In this document: positions 8,460-16,834 of the stretch, piece after piece
Numbering within the stretch: the stretch's first letter is position 1
Layout: the number at the start of each line of letters is the position of its first letter
NCBI GenBank assembly: GCA_016841945.1
Contig: JAENYC010000014.1
Span: 22,903-86,902, forward strand
Length of the DNA: 64,000 bases
Source of the DNA: Haloplasma contractile
GTDB lineage: Bacteria; Bacillota_I; Bacilli_A; Haloplasmatales; Haloplasmataceae
Reading direction: 5' to 3'
Position numbers and translations under genes: made by a program
The notes under the pieces: generated by a model
The model's input: only the letters and a program-made list of their open reading frames with translations
Database searches by the model: none
What the model was told of the DNA's origin: nothing

Positions 8460-8487
8460 GAAAAAACCTCAAATAAATTGAGGTTTA
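8460..8487 (-). terminator. Intrinsic terminator of rsgA
   Basis: A stem AAACCTCAA/TTGAGGTTT with a short AT loop starts at the rsgA stop codon and is followed on the minus strand by a T run. Confidence 0.75.
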
Positions 8488-9549
8488 CCAAATTTCTTTA
8501 TTTTTATATTTTGTAAACTTGGCTAATTCTTTTCCACGACGCTTTTGCTCATTTCGTAATCTCTGTTGATTTTTAGCTTCAACATAAGCCGCTTCCTTTT
8601 TTAATTTTATATAATTTTTAAAACGTTTTTCATCTAAAGTACCTTCTTCTATTGCGGCCCTAACAGCACAACCAGGTTCTGTCAAGTGTTTACAATCTTT
8701 AAATCGACAATTTTGTGCAAGTGTTTCAATATCACTAAACGTTTCATCAACACCATCACTACCTTGCCATAAAGATACTTCTCGCATTCCTGGCGTATCG
8801 ACTACCATACTACCATTCGGTAATAAAACAAGCTCTCGATGGGTTGTTGTATGTCTCCCTCTATCATCTTGTGCTCTCACTTCTTTGACTTTTAATACTT
8901 CTTTCCCTGCAAGACGATTAACAAGGGTTGACTTTCCCACACCTGATGAGCCTAATAAAGCAACCGTTTTTCCTGGTTTAAAATATTCTTTCACTTGTTC
9001 TAAACCATCACCAGTTAAAGCACTGACTGCACACACATCAACACCTGGGGCACTATTTCTTACTTCATACACTTTTTCTTCTACATCATCACATAAATCA
9101 GATTTACTTAATATGACAACAGGGATTGCGCCACTTTCCCAAGCTAGTACTAAATATCGTTCTATTCTTCTAAGATTATAGTTCTGATTTAAAGAACTAA
9201 ATATAAACACCGTATCAAAATTAGCAGCAATTACTTGTTCAACTGTTTCATCACCACTTACCTTACGAGAAAATTTAGATTTTCTAGGTAATACAGTCTC
9301 AATAATTCCCTTTTTTTCATTTGGTAATTTCTCTAAAGCAACAAAATCACCTACGGCAGGAATCATACCACTATCTAACCCATGTTTATATTTTCCCATT
9401 AATTCAGCTTGTAATAAACCTAGATCAGTTACAACTTTAAAATATTTTCCATGTTCTTCAATTACACGACCTGGCAAAAGGACATCGTTATTTTTTTCTT
9501 TAAATGCTTTCTCAAAAAATTGATGATAACCATATTGGTTTAAATTCAT
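8485..9549 (-). CDS. rsgA: Ribosome small-subunit-dependent GTPase A
   Basis: A circularly permuted GTPase acting in late 30S maturation. An N-terminal OB-fold (about residues 15-75) is followed by the G motifs in permuted order: SKSD (G4, near 155), GSSGVGKST (G1, near 200), TTTHRE switch I, DTPGM (G3). Then comes the C-terminal zinc site C-x5-C-x-H-x5-C (CRFKDCKHLTEPGC). The length of 354 is somewhat above the usual 290-350, due to an N-terminal extension and a basic C-terminal tail (QQRLRNEQKRRGKELAK). The RBS is AGGAGGAAAC. The gene has its own promoter and terminator, so it is a monocistronic unit with an unusually long (about 150 nt) structured leader. Confidence 0.96.
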   Translation of the reverse strand: MNLNQYGYHQFFEKAFKEKNNDVLLPGRVIEEHGKYFKVVTDLGLLQAELMGKYKHGLDSGMIPAVGDFVALEKLPNEKKGIIETVLPRKSKFSRKVSGDETVEQVIAANFDTVFIFSSLNQNYNLRRIERYLVLAWESGAIPVVILSKSDLCDDVEEKVYEVRNSAPGVDVCAVSALTGDGLEQVKEYFKPGKTVALLGSSGVGKSTLVNRLAGKEVLKVKEVRAQDDRGRHTTTHRELVLLPNGSMVVDTPGMREVSLWQGSDGVDETFSDIETLAQNCRFKDCKHLTEPGCAVRAAIEEGTLDEKRFKNYIKLKKEAAYVEAKNQQRLRNEQKRRGKELAKFTKYKNKEIW

Positions 9550-9583
9550 TGTTTCCTCCTAATTTAAGATAATAATTAAAAAT

Positions 9584-9625
9584 CACAAAAAGCATAACCT
9601 TTTTTGTGGTAAATAGGTTAAACCT
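9584..9625 (-). promoter_or_regulatory. Competing hairpins in the rsgA leader (possible attenuator)
   Basis: Read on the minus strand, the leader has AGGTT (9621-9625), then AACCT (9615-9619), then a terminator-like hairpin CACAAAAA/TTTTTGTG (9584-9591 with 9601-9608) followed by ATTTTT. The loop of that hairpin contains a second AGGTT (9596-9600). AACCT can therefore pair either with the upstream AGGTT or with the AGGTT inside the terminator hairpin. The pattern resembles leader-peptide attenuation, but the stems are short. Confidence 0.35.
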
Positions 9626-9637
9626 GTTTTTTAATAT

Positions 9638-9673
9638 TTAGTATAAAACCACCATTAAATTATTATCAATCAT
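9638..9673 (-). CDS. Possible 11-residue leader peptide of rsgA
   Basis: A minimal ORF (MIDNNLMVVLY, TAA stop) lies on the rsgA transcript. A good SD (AAAAGGAG) sits about 9 bases before its ATG, which is about 30 bases after the predicted transcription start. It ends just upstream of the competing hairpins, the classic position of an attenuation peptide. There is no conservation evidence and it could be chance. Confidence 0.3.
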   Translation of the reverse strand: MIDNNLMVVLY

Positions 9674-9709
9674 TATACATCACTCCTTTTGCCTTTTTTA
9701 TACACAACG

Positions 9710-9739
9710 ATTATATATGAAAATAGGTGATTAGTCAAA
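9710..9739 (-). promoter_or_regulatory. Sigma-A promoter of rsgA
   Basis: TTGACT (9734-9739), 18 bp, TATAAT (9710-9715) on the minus strand, directly beyond the end of the exonuclease gene. It implies a leader of about 150 nt before the rsgA start codon. Confidence 0.7.
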
Positions 9740-9742
9740 TGT

Positions 9743-10597
9743 TTAAAGGATATCCATTTCTTTTAATATCTTCATGGTTTTCCATTCATTCATATTAGAA
9801 TAACTCATTTCCTTTAATTTCATAGGAATAAAAACTTTTTTAGTTAATTCAATTAGTTTCCTATTTATTCTTATTCTATCAATGTTTTCCTTTAATGATA
9901 ATTGTATGTAAAGTGGAAAGATATCCTCTATATTTTTAATTATATTAGTGATATTTTGATATTTATTTAATAATCTTACAGCCGTTTTCATCCCTATTTT
10001 AGGTACACCTTTAATATGGTCAGATTGATCACCGACTAAAATCTTATAATCAACAAATTGTGATGGTTTTACACCATATTTCTCAATCACTTTATCTTCA
10101 TCATAAATGATAGTGTTTTTTCCACGGTATATATACAGATAAACATTGGAATTAATAAGTTGAAGAAAATCTGTATCATTTGATACAATATAGATTTCTA
10201 ATTCTTCTTGATACTTTGACACATAACCTGCGATTAGATCATCTGCTTCTATACCATCGGTTTCACAATATTTGATTTTCAAATAATCTAACACATTTTT
10301 AATACCATCTAACTGTGAGAAGGGATTATTTTGTTCCTCTACTAGATGATAATCAATACGATTTTTTTTATATTGAGAATCTATAACTGTCCTATCACTA
10401 CCGTTTTCACCATCAAATATCACAAATACATAAGAAGGTTCAACATGTTTCAATATCTTTATCATCGCACCTAAAAAACCTACAATTGCCTGTATCGGTT
10501 TATTTTCTTTTCCCATGATTCTAGATGGCATACCATAAAACATTTTAAAAAGCATATGATGTCCATCAATTAACAATAGTTTATCCATTATCATCAT
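9743..10597 (-). CDS. 5'-3' exonuclease (FEN / PolI N-domain family)
   Basis: A stand-alone 5'-nuclease homologous to the N-terminal domain of DNA polymerase I. It shows LLIDGHHMLFKMFYG, FVIFDGENGSDR, EADDLIAGYVSKY, YIVSNDTDFLQL and a helix-hairpin-helix segment (KILVGDQSDHIKGVPKIGMKTAVRLL). The acidic residues of both metal sites are present. At 284 residues it has the normal length for free-standing FEN/ExoIX-like enzymes, which remove 5' flaps and RNA primers. The start is uncertain: ATGs at 10597, 10594 and 10588 are close together, and the last (MDKLLLIDG) best fits the family. It overlaps the end of the upstream membrane-protein gene, so the two are coupled. No polymerase domain follows. 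Confidence 0.9.
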   Translation of the reverse strand: MMIMDKLLLIDGHHMLFKMFYGMPSRIMGKENKPIQAIVGFLGAMIKILKHVEPSYVFVIFDGENGSDRTVIDSQYKKNRIDYHLVEEQNNPFSQLDGIKNVLDYLKIKYCETDGIEADDLIAGYVSKYQEELEIYIVSNDTDFLQLINSNVYLYIYRGKNTIIYDEDKVIEKYGVKPSQFVDYKILVGDQSDHIKGVPKIGMKTAVRLLNKYQNITNIIKNIEDIFPLYIQLSLKENIDRIRINRKLIELTKKVFIPMKLKEMSYSNMNEWKTMKILKEMDIL

Positions 10598-10925
10598 TCA
10601 TCTTTTGTTTTCCTTTATAGATAAGAATACTTATTTGATAAAGATAACCTATCATTCCAATGTATAAATAGACCTTTCCTCTTGTAAAATGTTTAAAATT
10701 TAAAATATCATAATTATTTTTAGAAACTAAGTCTATACCACAAATAATTAAAGTATAAAAAACATTAAAATAGATAACATGTGATAATACATTTAGTTTG
10801 ATACGAAAAGTTTTATTAGTCATAAAGATATAGATAACGATACTAAATGATACAATTAAAAATATTAATGGTAAAACATATATAAAGATATATTGTAGTA
10901 TACCACTTTCCTCAAAAATACTCAT
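10581..10925 (-). CDS. Small membrane protein, three predicted TM segments
   Basis: A 114-residue hydrophobic protein with segments near residues 10-32, 45-66 and 85-104 and short polar loops. I do not recognise a family. Its last codons overlap the start of the 5'-3' exonuclease gene (17-bp overlap), so expression is linked. A functional connection is not evident. An RBS (GGTGGATAA) precedes the ATG. Confidence 0.55.
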   Translation of the reverse strand: MSIFEESGILQYIFIYVLPLIFLIVSFSIVIYIFMTNKTFRIKLNVLSHVIYFNVFYTLIICGIDLVSKNNYDILNFKHFTRGKVYLYIGMIGYLYQISILIYKGKQKMNDDNG

Positions 10926-10977
10926 ATTTATCCACCTCTATCTTAAGTATAATTAAACATTATTTTTTTGTAAAGAA

Positions 10978-11015
10978 ATAAAAAAAAGTAGAGATAAATA
11001 TATCCTTATCTCTAC
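10978..11015 (-). terminator. Intrinsic terminator of the OYE-SIMPL operon
   Basis: Stem GTAGAGATA/TATCTCTAC with a T8 run on the minus strand. The stem begins within the TAG stop codon of the SIMPL gene. Confidence 0.8.
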
Positions 11016-11641
11016 ATTAAATCTTCTATTTCATATTCTATTGTGATAGAATCCGTCTCTTTTATCTCTTCTGGTGTTATACTCACTTGACTAGCCTCTA
11101 ACATTTGATTCTCTAACACTAAACTAGACCGAATCATGATTTCAGGCACATTATAATTAATGTTTAGGATTTTACCTAATTTAATCCCAGCTGATTTTGC
11201 GATGACTGAGGCACTTTGTTTGGCATTTAATACCGCATCTGTTAATACCTCATCTTTAAATGATTGTTTATCTTTTACTTCAAATGAAAGACGATAAACT
11301 GGTTCAGCATCACTCTTAGAGACAATATTAATTAGTTGATTTAACACTTCTTGTTTATAATCAAACTCTAATCTAAGTTGATGAATGGCTTTATAACCTA
11401 AAAATATTTTTTCATTGTTTTCATATTTATAATCTGTATCGATTGAATAATCAGTGGTTTTTAAATCCTCCTTCGAAAAGTTAGCCTTCATAATATCCTG
11501 TTTTAAAATATTGGTCCTTTTATTTAATTCATTCATTGCTTTATCATAGTCATATGATTGACTCATAATCTCAAAGTTTACGACCATTAAATCAGGAATT
11601 TTTGAAACTTGACCGACACCTTTAACACTTAAAATCCTCAA
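11012..11641 (-). CDS. SIMPL (DUF541) domain protein
   Basis: A 209-residue protein covering one SIMPL domain: VKGVGQVSKIPDLMVVNFEI at the start, the Q-L-x-L-x-F-D motif in the middle (AIHQLRLEFDYK) and a conserved DAVLNAKQSASVIAKSAGIKLGKI segment. SIMPL proteins (BP26/YggE type) are usually periplasmic or exported. This copy has no signal peptide and would be cytoplasmic as annotated. Its ATG follows the OYE gene stop by only 2 bp, so the two form an operon, and a strong terminator follows. The biochemical function of the family is poorly defined. Confidence 0.8.
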   Translation of the reverse strand: MRILSVKGVGQVSKIPDLMVVNFEIMSQSYDYDKAMNELNKRTNILKQDIMKANFSKEDLKTTDYSIDTDYKYENNEKIFLGYKAIHQLRLEFDYKQEVLNQLINIVSKSDAEPVYRLSFEVKDKQSFKDEVLTDAVLNAKQSASVIAKSAGIKLGKILNINYNVPEIMIRSSLVLENQMLEASQVSITPEEIKETDSITIEYEIEDLM

Positions 11642-11643
11642 TT

Positions 11644-12666
11644 TTATCTCCCTCTTTTATATGGTTTAATCCACTCCATCTCATGATTTAGTTTATTGGC
11701 TGCATGAAGTGGAAAATAAGGATCTCTTAACAACAATCTTCCGAAAAAGACTAAATCACTTCTATCATTAGAAACAACTTCTTCTGCCATCTCAGGTGTT
11801 GTGACCAATCCACCTGCAACTGTCACAACATCCGTATTTTGTTTGATTTTTTCAGCATATTTAATTTGATAGCCTGGATATGGATTAATTGAAGCATCTG
11901 CGATAACGCCACCTCCACTCACATCAACTATATCAACACCATATGCTTTTACAAGGTTAATCACTTTTATTAAATCATCGACATGATTTCCATCCTCTAC
12001 AAACTCTTCCGCAGAGATTCTTAACATAATTGGTTTTTCCTTTGGCCAAACTCTTTGTATAGAAACTAATATTTCTTTTAAGAATCTCACTCTATTTCCT
12101 ATTGAGCCACCGTATTCATCCTCTCTTTTATTTGTGAGCGGAGATAAGAATTGATTAATTAAATATCCATGTGCGCCATGAAGTTGTATGGTATCAAAAC
12201 CTGCCTCAAATGCTCTTTTGGCACTATTTCTAAATGAAGATATGACATCCTTAATATCATCTTTTGTCATTTCTTTAGGTGTTTGATATTTATCACTAAA
12301 AGGAATTGAACTTGATGAAATACTGTTTTCTGCTTTTACACCACATTTTCTACCTGCATGACCTAATTGAACACAAACTTTGGCACCATATTGTTTTATT
12401 TCATGCACCAACTTCTTTAATGGTTCAACTTGCTCATCCTCCCATAAGCCTAAATCATTCCCAGAAATTCTACCGCGCGCCTCCACTGCAGTGGCCTCAA
12501 GTATAATCAGTCCTACACCACCAATGGCTCTATTTACGTAATGAATGGTATGAAACATTGTGGGATAACCATCAGTTGTCGCTTGATACATACACATCGG
12601 AGCCATTACTATACGATTCTTTAATGTTAAATCTTTAATTTTTAATGTTTCAAATAATTTTGCCAT
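11644..12666 (-). CDS. NADH:flavin oxidoreductase, Old Yellow Enzyme family (YqjM/NamA-like)
   Basis: An FMN-dependent ene-reductase of the YqjM class. It shows KNRIVMAPMCMY (with the YqjM-type Cys that tunes FMN), QLGHAGRK, FDTIQLHGAHGYLINQFLSPLTNKR and EYGGS, and the C-terminal AGGLVTTPEMAEEVV and DLVFFGRLLLRDPYFP segments. The SD GGAGG lies only 5 bases before the ATG at 12664-12666 and inside the coding frame of a possible upstream start at 12678. I therefore use 12666, giving 340 residues, the normal size. It is the first gene of an operon with the SIMPL protein. Natural substrates are alpha,beta-unsaturated carbonyls; the specific one is unknown. Confidence 0.92.
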   Translation of the reverse strand: MAKLFETLKIKDLTLKNRIVMAPMCMYQATTDGYPTMFHTIHYVNRAIGGVGLIILEATAVEARGRISGNDLGLWEDEQVEPLKKLVHEIKQYGAKVCVQLGHAGRKCGVKAENSISSSSIPFSDKYQTPKEMTKDDIKDVISSFRNSAKRAFEAGFDTIQLHGAHGYLINQFLSPLTNKREDEYGGSIGNRVRFLKEILVSIQRVWPKEKPIMLRISAEEFVEDGNHVDDLIKVINLVKAYGVDIVDVSGGGVIADASINPYPGYQIKYAEKIKQNTDVVTVAGGLVTTPEMAEEVVSNDRSDLVFFGRLLLRDPYFPLHAANKLNHEMEWIKPYKRGR

Positions 12667-12824
12667 TTTGACCTCCATTTACATTATATTCATCTATTAC
12701 TATTTTAAGCCTTTTTTAATATATAAGCAATGAAATCACTGTCTTTATATTTCCTAATATTGTATTGAGTATAATAAATAAATGCTGTATACAATAAAAA
12801 TATGAGTATAAAAGGAGATCTCTT

Positions 12825-14012
12825 ATGGAATTATCTATAAAAAAGCCGTTATCAAAACTTTATTTAGCCACATTTATTATACACCTAGCAGATTATATAA
12901 TTATTCCTATTCTCCCTATTTTATTAAGTATTGAAAAAGGATTTTCTCCTGTTCAAATTGGAATATTAATCGGAACAGGGGCTTTATCTTTTCAGTTTGG
13001 AAGTATTATCGGTGGTATTATATCTGATAATATAAGTCGAAAGATTACACTAATGACTGGTGCTTTCATTGCGGCCATTACTTTAATTGGATTTGGACAA
13101 AGTGAATCCTTTATGACCTTGGTTTTTTTCTGGACATCAAGTAGTGTTGGCTCCGGATTTTTTTCGCCTACTATTAAAGCATCCATTTCTGATTTTTGTA
13201 AGAAAACAACCGATGGTAAAACAAATGCTTTTTCAAGACGGGGGATATCAGCTAATTTAGGTGTCGCAATTGGTGGTTTAATTCCTCTTTTAATATTTAA
13301 TTTACCTTTTCAAACCTTCTTTTATATTTCCGCCATTTTTTATATCAGTTTATTTTTTCTTTCAATGTTTATTCCCAATCATAACGATAATCAAAGTTTT
13401 CATAAACCGAGGCCCAAACACTTTACCCTTCTATTTAAAAACAAACCCTACCTTATATTTAGTTTGATTACAGTCTTTGTATGGGCCATTTATGCACAAC
13501 TGAGAATATTATTACCACTACGTGCATCAGTGACCTTCACGAACACAAAATTAGTCGGAAGTATTTGGTCAATTATGAGTTTCTTCGCTGTTATCTTTCA
13601 AACTTATATGACAAAATACTTTATTAAAAACCTTCATCTTTTCACATCTATTATGTTGGGAACCATATTATTAGGCACTGGGATATTACTCATTGGATTT
13701 TCCTATTCATATCCCTTATTATTACTTAGTGCGCTCATATTTATTATAGGCGAGATGTTAAATACGCCAAGTATCGATAGCATGACGAGTGAACTGGCTA
13801 AAGAAGAAATAATCGGTGCCTATTTTAGTTTCTCTAATATGTCTTATGGTATTGGAAGTGCAATTGGTAGTTATCTAGGGGGAAGCCTCATATCTGCTTA
13901 TGGTATTTTGAGCCTCACACCATGGTTGACAATTTTTATCTTCTCAATCTCAATCGTATTTTTAATGTTCCTCATTAAAAGAACATCTATTATAAAAAAT
14001 GCGTTAAAATAA
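12825..14012 (+). CDS. MFS transporter
   Basis: A 395-residue major facilitator with 12 predicted membrane segments. Motif A-like sequence (GGIISDNISRKI) follows TM2, and a long central loop (NHNDNQSFHKPRPKH) separates the two six-helix halves. The family layout resembles drug or metabolite exporters. There is no regulator next to it, but an inverted repeat ATTGTAT/ATACAAT (about 12762-12796) in the upstream region could be an operator. SD AAAGGAGAT sits 7 bases before the ATG. It is a single-gene unit ended by a bidirectional terminator. The substrate is unknown. Confidence 0.85.
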   Translation: MELSIKKPLSKLYLATFIIHLADYIIIPILPILLSIEKGFSPVQIGILIGTGALSFQFGSIIGGIISDNISRKITLMTGAFIAAITLIGFGQSESFMTLVFFWTSSSVGSGFFSPTIKASISDFCKKTTDGKTNAFSRRGISANLGVAIGGLIPLLIFNLPFQTFFYISAIFYISLFFLSMFIPNHNDNQSFHKPRPKHFTLLFKNKPYLIFSLITVFVWAIYAQLRILLPLRASVTFTNTKLVGSIWSIMSFFAVIFQTYMTKYFIKNLHLFTSIMLGTILLGTGILLIGFSYSYPLLLLSALIFIIGEMLNTPSIDSMTSELAKEEIIGAYFSFSNMSYGIGSAIGSYLGGSLISAYGILSLTPWLTIFIFSISIVFLMFLIKRTSIIKNALK

Positions 14013-14018
14013 GGAAAA

Positions 14019-14049
14019 ACATCTAAGTAAGTGCTTAGATGTTTTTTTT
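14019..14049. terminator. Bidirectional terminator between MFS gene and helicase
   Basis: Stem AACATCTAAG/CTTAGATGTT (14019-14028 and 14034-14043) with a T run on the plus strand and a shorter T run in the reverse direction. It serves both convergent genes. Confidence 0.8.
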
Positions 14050-16726
14050 ACTGCCATTTATTTTTAAATACGCGCTTTCTTTCTACCTTACTCAAGGATT
14101 TAAAAGAAAGTGAGTTCATTCTTGCTTCTAGTAATAATTTACGTCCTTCAACATCCCGTGTATAAATTAAACGATTATCACTAACATAACGTTTAAACTT
14201 TTTCGCAAAGAAAGTAGCTGAATCTTTATTTTTTCCAAAAGTTTTAGGGACGGTTATATAATCCTTGGTCTTAAACTTTCCTATCACACCTCTTCGTTCT
14301 AAGAGATATCTAGGATTATCAATCGGATTTAAAATTTCTTCCAAACAATCATTAAATATATATTTTTCATAACTCGATGCATGATCTAAATAACAAGAAA
14401 CTGTATAAGCATTTTCCTTCCTAACTTTCACCTTCACAAATGGTGACTTCACTAAATCAAGATAAATCAATGTATCTAAAACTCCTTTTCCTATGCCTTT
14501 CATATTATGTTTTAAAGAACCAAATCGAAATAATAATGTAAGTGCCTTTACAGTATATGGAAAGGAAACAATAAAAATTGTACCGAATATAAAAGGAAAT
14601 AAAAGAAGGTTTTTAAAACTACTTAATAAATAGGGAAGTAACGCCATACAAGCGGATAAGCCTTGAAATAGTAAAAATCGGGTGGCATCAATATATACAA
14701 CCTTTTTAGGTATTACTTCATGATTGGTGGTCAACTCTTCATACATTTTGGCATTAGAGACACCACCTCTTAATACCTTACGCCATTTTTTAATTAAAGC
14801 CTCTCGATTGTTCGCTCGTTTTTTCATTTCACGATTAATTTCATTAATGTGTTTTTCATTATAGGGTGGATTAATTATAGATAAACGGTCAATCCCATTT
14901 TCAATACTGTTTTCTGTATAAGAAACTCCAACAAAACTTTTAAATCGTCTTTTTAAAGTTTCATAATCTTCACTTCTTAATTCCTCTTGACCATAAGTCA
15001 CATGATGATTGATACGCTCCCCTAAAAAATGAACTAAATCTGTTTGATACCATGCATTATTTTCAACACACACCAAATGCCAAATATTGGCGGTTTTATT
15101 CTGATTATCTTTATCTACACGAATCGCTCTTCCTCGCATTTGATTAGACAACATATAAGACCCTACAAAACTCGCTAAAATCAAGGCATTAATGCTTGGC
15201 TCATCCCAACCCTCTCCTAATAAAGATTTAGTTCCAATTAAAACATTAATTTCTCCTTGTCTAAATAAACTTGAGATTAAATCTACTTTTTGTCTATTGT
15301 GTTCACCAGTTATCACCAATTCATAAAAATCACCAAAAGATAATGGTTTTATATGTACATAATCTGTCAACTCTTTATCATGAAGCATTTGTTTTAATGG
15401 TTCTATCGTATGATTCGGTAAAATCATTAAACTTCCACTAATAACGCCTAATTTACAACCTTTTATCTTTTCTTTTCTAAGGATTTCAAAAATTGGTACA
15501 ACCCCAATTGAATTAACTAGTATCTCATCCTCTTCTTCTTTTGGCAACAATTCTTTTTTTATATAATCTGTTAAAATGACCATTTTTAAGTTTTCTTTTA
15601 AATGATTTAACTCACTTTTAACAATCTCTTTAATACTATTTAGTTTTCCCATACTTCGAACAAGCATCTTATTGATTTTTTCATTATTGATTAAAGACAC
15701 TGTCCTATGATGAATACAACCAGCTTCTGACAATTGTTTTTTAATATTATTTATTGTATCTTCATAAGTAGTTGGATAATCGGTGTCATGAAATAATAAC
15801 TGATTGAACAAATCTTCTAAACGTTTAACTGTTAGCTTCGGTATTTTAGAATGATGACCAAGTATTTCAACCGCTTTTTTAGGTAAATTGATGTTACAAT
15901 CATTTAAAAACACCAACATATTTGTATAGTGTTCTGGAGCATCAAGTATTTTTTCCATATTTCCTTGAGGGTCTACTATAAAAGGATGATGATTTATTAA
16001 TTCAAGCAACTTCTTATCATCCATTATTTTCTTTATCACTTGTCTCACATGATGATTATAGGTATTAATCACCTTTAATTCTTCTTCTGTAGGATAATTA
16101 AAATAAACATAATCTTGGTGAGGACATAAGTTTTTAGCATGTACAAGTTCAGGTACAGAAATTTCAGCATCTATCTCACCACAAAGGGTTTGATATTTAT
16201 CCCATTCAAAAGGAGAAACATCATAAGGTGGTGTGGCTGTTAAAGCAACAATTTTCACGTTTCCTAAACTATTTATAACCTCAACTAAACTTTTCCACCA
16301 TTCTGTACGCAAATGATGGGCCTCATCTAGTACAACAGTTTCTACTTTCATTTCTTTAAGTAAAGGTATTATTTCATTATTGGTTTTATTATAAGCAGCA
16401 TGTAAGCCCTGATAAGTCATCACTGTTAGTAATTTAAGATCATTTATATCACGTGTGATATAATCATCTAGTTGAGAATGATCTTGAAGATAATAATTTT
16501 CAAAACGATTAATCCATTGTTCACGAATCGTGATAGTTGGCGCTAAAATCATGGCTTTTTTCCCTATTCGTTTAATTGCTTCTAAACCTAAAATCGTTTT
16601 ACCCGAACCAGGCGCAGCCACAACATGTAATTTTTTATCAAATAAATGTCCTTTTAATTCATTTAACACACGCTTTTGATAAGGTCTCCATTTTCCTTTA
16701 AAATTAATATCATTGAATAACTTCAT
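14048..16726 (-). CDS. SF2 DEAH-box helicase with C-terminal membrane segments
   Basis: An 892-residue superfamily 2 ATPase. Motif I is AAPGSGKT (about residue 37-44), motif II VLDEAHH (about 134), motif III LTATPP, motif V region LLGEGWDEP and motif VI QMRGRAIRVD (about 530). The layout is like restriction-enzyme or SSL2-type helicases. Between the RecA domains lies a long helical insertion (about 200-390). After the helicase core (to about 640) come two strongly hydrophobic stretches near residues 690-740 (FLLFQGLSACMALLPYLL; LLLFPFIFGTIFIVSF). A basic domain of about 150 residues follows. A membrane-anchored helicase is unusual. No nuclease or methylase is adjacent, so restriction is not supported. 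The nucleic-acid substrate is unknown. Confidence 0.82.
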   Translation of the reverse strand: MKLFNDINFKGKWRPYQKRVLNELKGHLFDKKLHVVAAPGSGKTILGLEAIKRIGKKAMILAPTITIREQWINRFENYYLQDHSQLDDYITRDINDLKLLTVMTYQGLHAAYNKTNNEIIPLLKEMKVETVVLDEAHHLRTEWWKSLVEVINSLGNVKIVALTATPPYDVSPFEWDKYQTLCGEIDAEISVPELVHAKNLCPHQDYVYFNYPTEEELKVINTYNHHVRQVIKKIMDDKKLLELINHHPFIVDPQGNMEKILDAPEHYTNMLVFLNDCNINLPKKAVEILGHHSKIPKLTVKRLEDLFNQLLFHDTDYPTTYEDTINNIKKQLSEAGCIHHRTVSLINNEKINKMLVRSMGKLNSIKEIVKSELNHLKENLKMVILTDYIKKELLPKEEEDEILVNSIGVVPIFEILRKEKIKGCKLGVISGSLMILPNHTIEPLKQMLHDKELTDYVHIKPLSFGDFYELVITGEHNRQKVDLISSLFRQGEINVLIGTKSLLGEGWDEPSINALILASFVGSYMLSNQMRGRAIRVDKDNQNKTANIWHLVCVENNAWYQTDLVHFLGERINHHVTYGQEELRSEDYETLKRRFKSFVGVSYTENSIENGIDRLSIINPPYNEKHINEINREMKKRANNREALIKKWRKVLRGGVSNAKMYEELTTNHEVIPKKVVYIDATRFLLFQGLSACMALLPYLLSSFKNLLLFPFIFGTIFIVSFPYTVKALTLLFRFGSLKHNMKGIGKGVLDTLIYLDLVKSPFVKVKVRKENAYTVSCYLDHASSYEKYIFNDCLEEILNPIDNPRYLLERRGVIGKFKTKDYITVPKTFGKNKDSATFFAKKFKRYVSDNRLIYTRDVEGRKLLLEARMNSLSFKSLSKVERKRVFKNKWQ

Positions 16727-16790
16727 TTTACCACCTCAATAATTCCATTATATCATTATATTAATATAATATAAATGAGAATTTTTGAAT

Positions 16791-16827
16791 TAAAAAATCA
16801 GGAAATAAATATTTATCTCCTGATTTT
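16791..16827 (-). terminator. Terminator at the end of the glutamate/polyglutamate gene train
   Basis: Stem AAAATCAGGA/TCCTGATTTT (16794-16803, 16818-16827) with an AT-rich loop and trailing Ts on the minus strand, 8 bp beyond the murI stop. Confidence 0.75.
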
Positions 16828-16834
16828 ATTATTT

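Noticed and set aside
12762..12796. Well-defined operator for the MFS gene
   Set aside because: The ATTGTAT/ATACAAT repeat has a wide, AT-rich spacer and no regulator gene is adjacent. It is mentioned only as a possibility in the MFS entry.
14048..16726. Restriction-modification or defence island around the SF2 helicase
   Set aside because: Neighbours are an MFS exporter and glutamate racemase. No methylase, nuclease or other defence gene was found.
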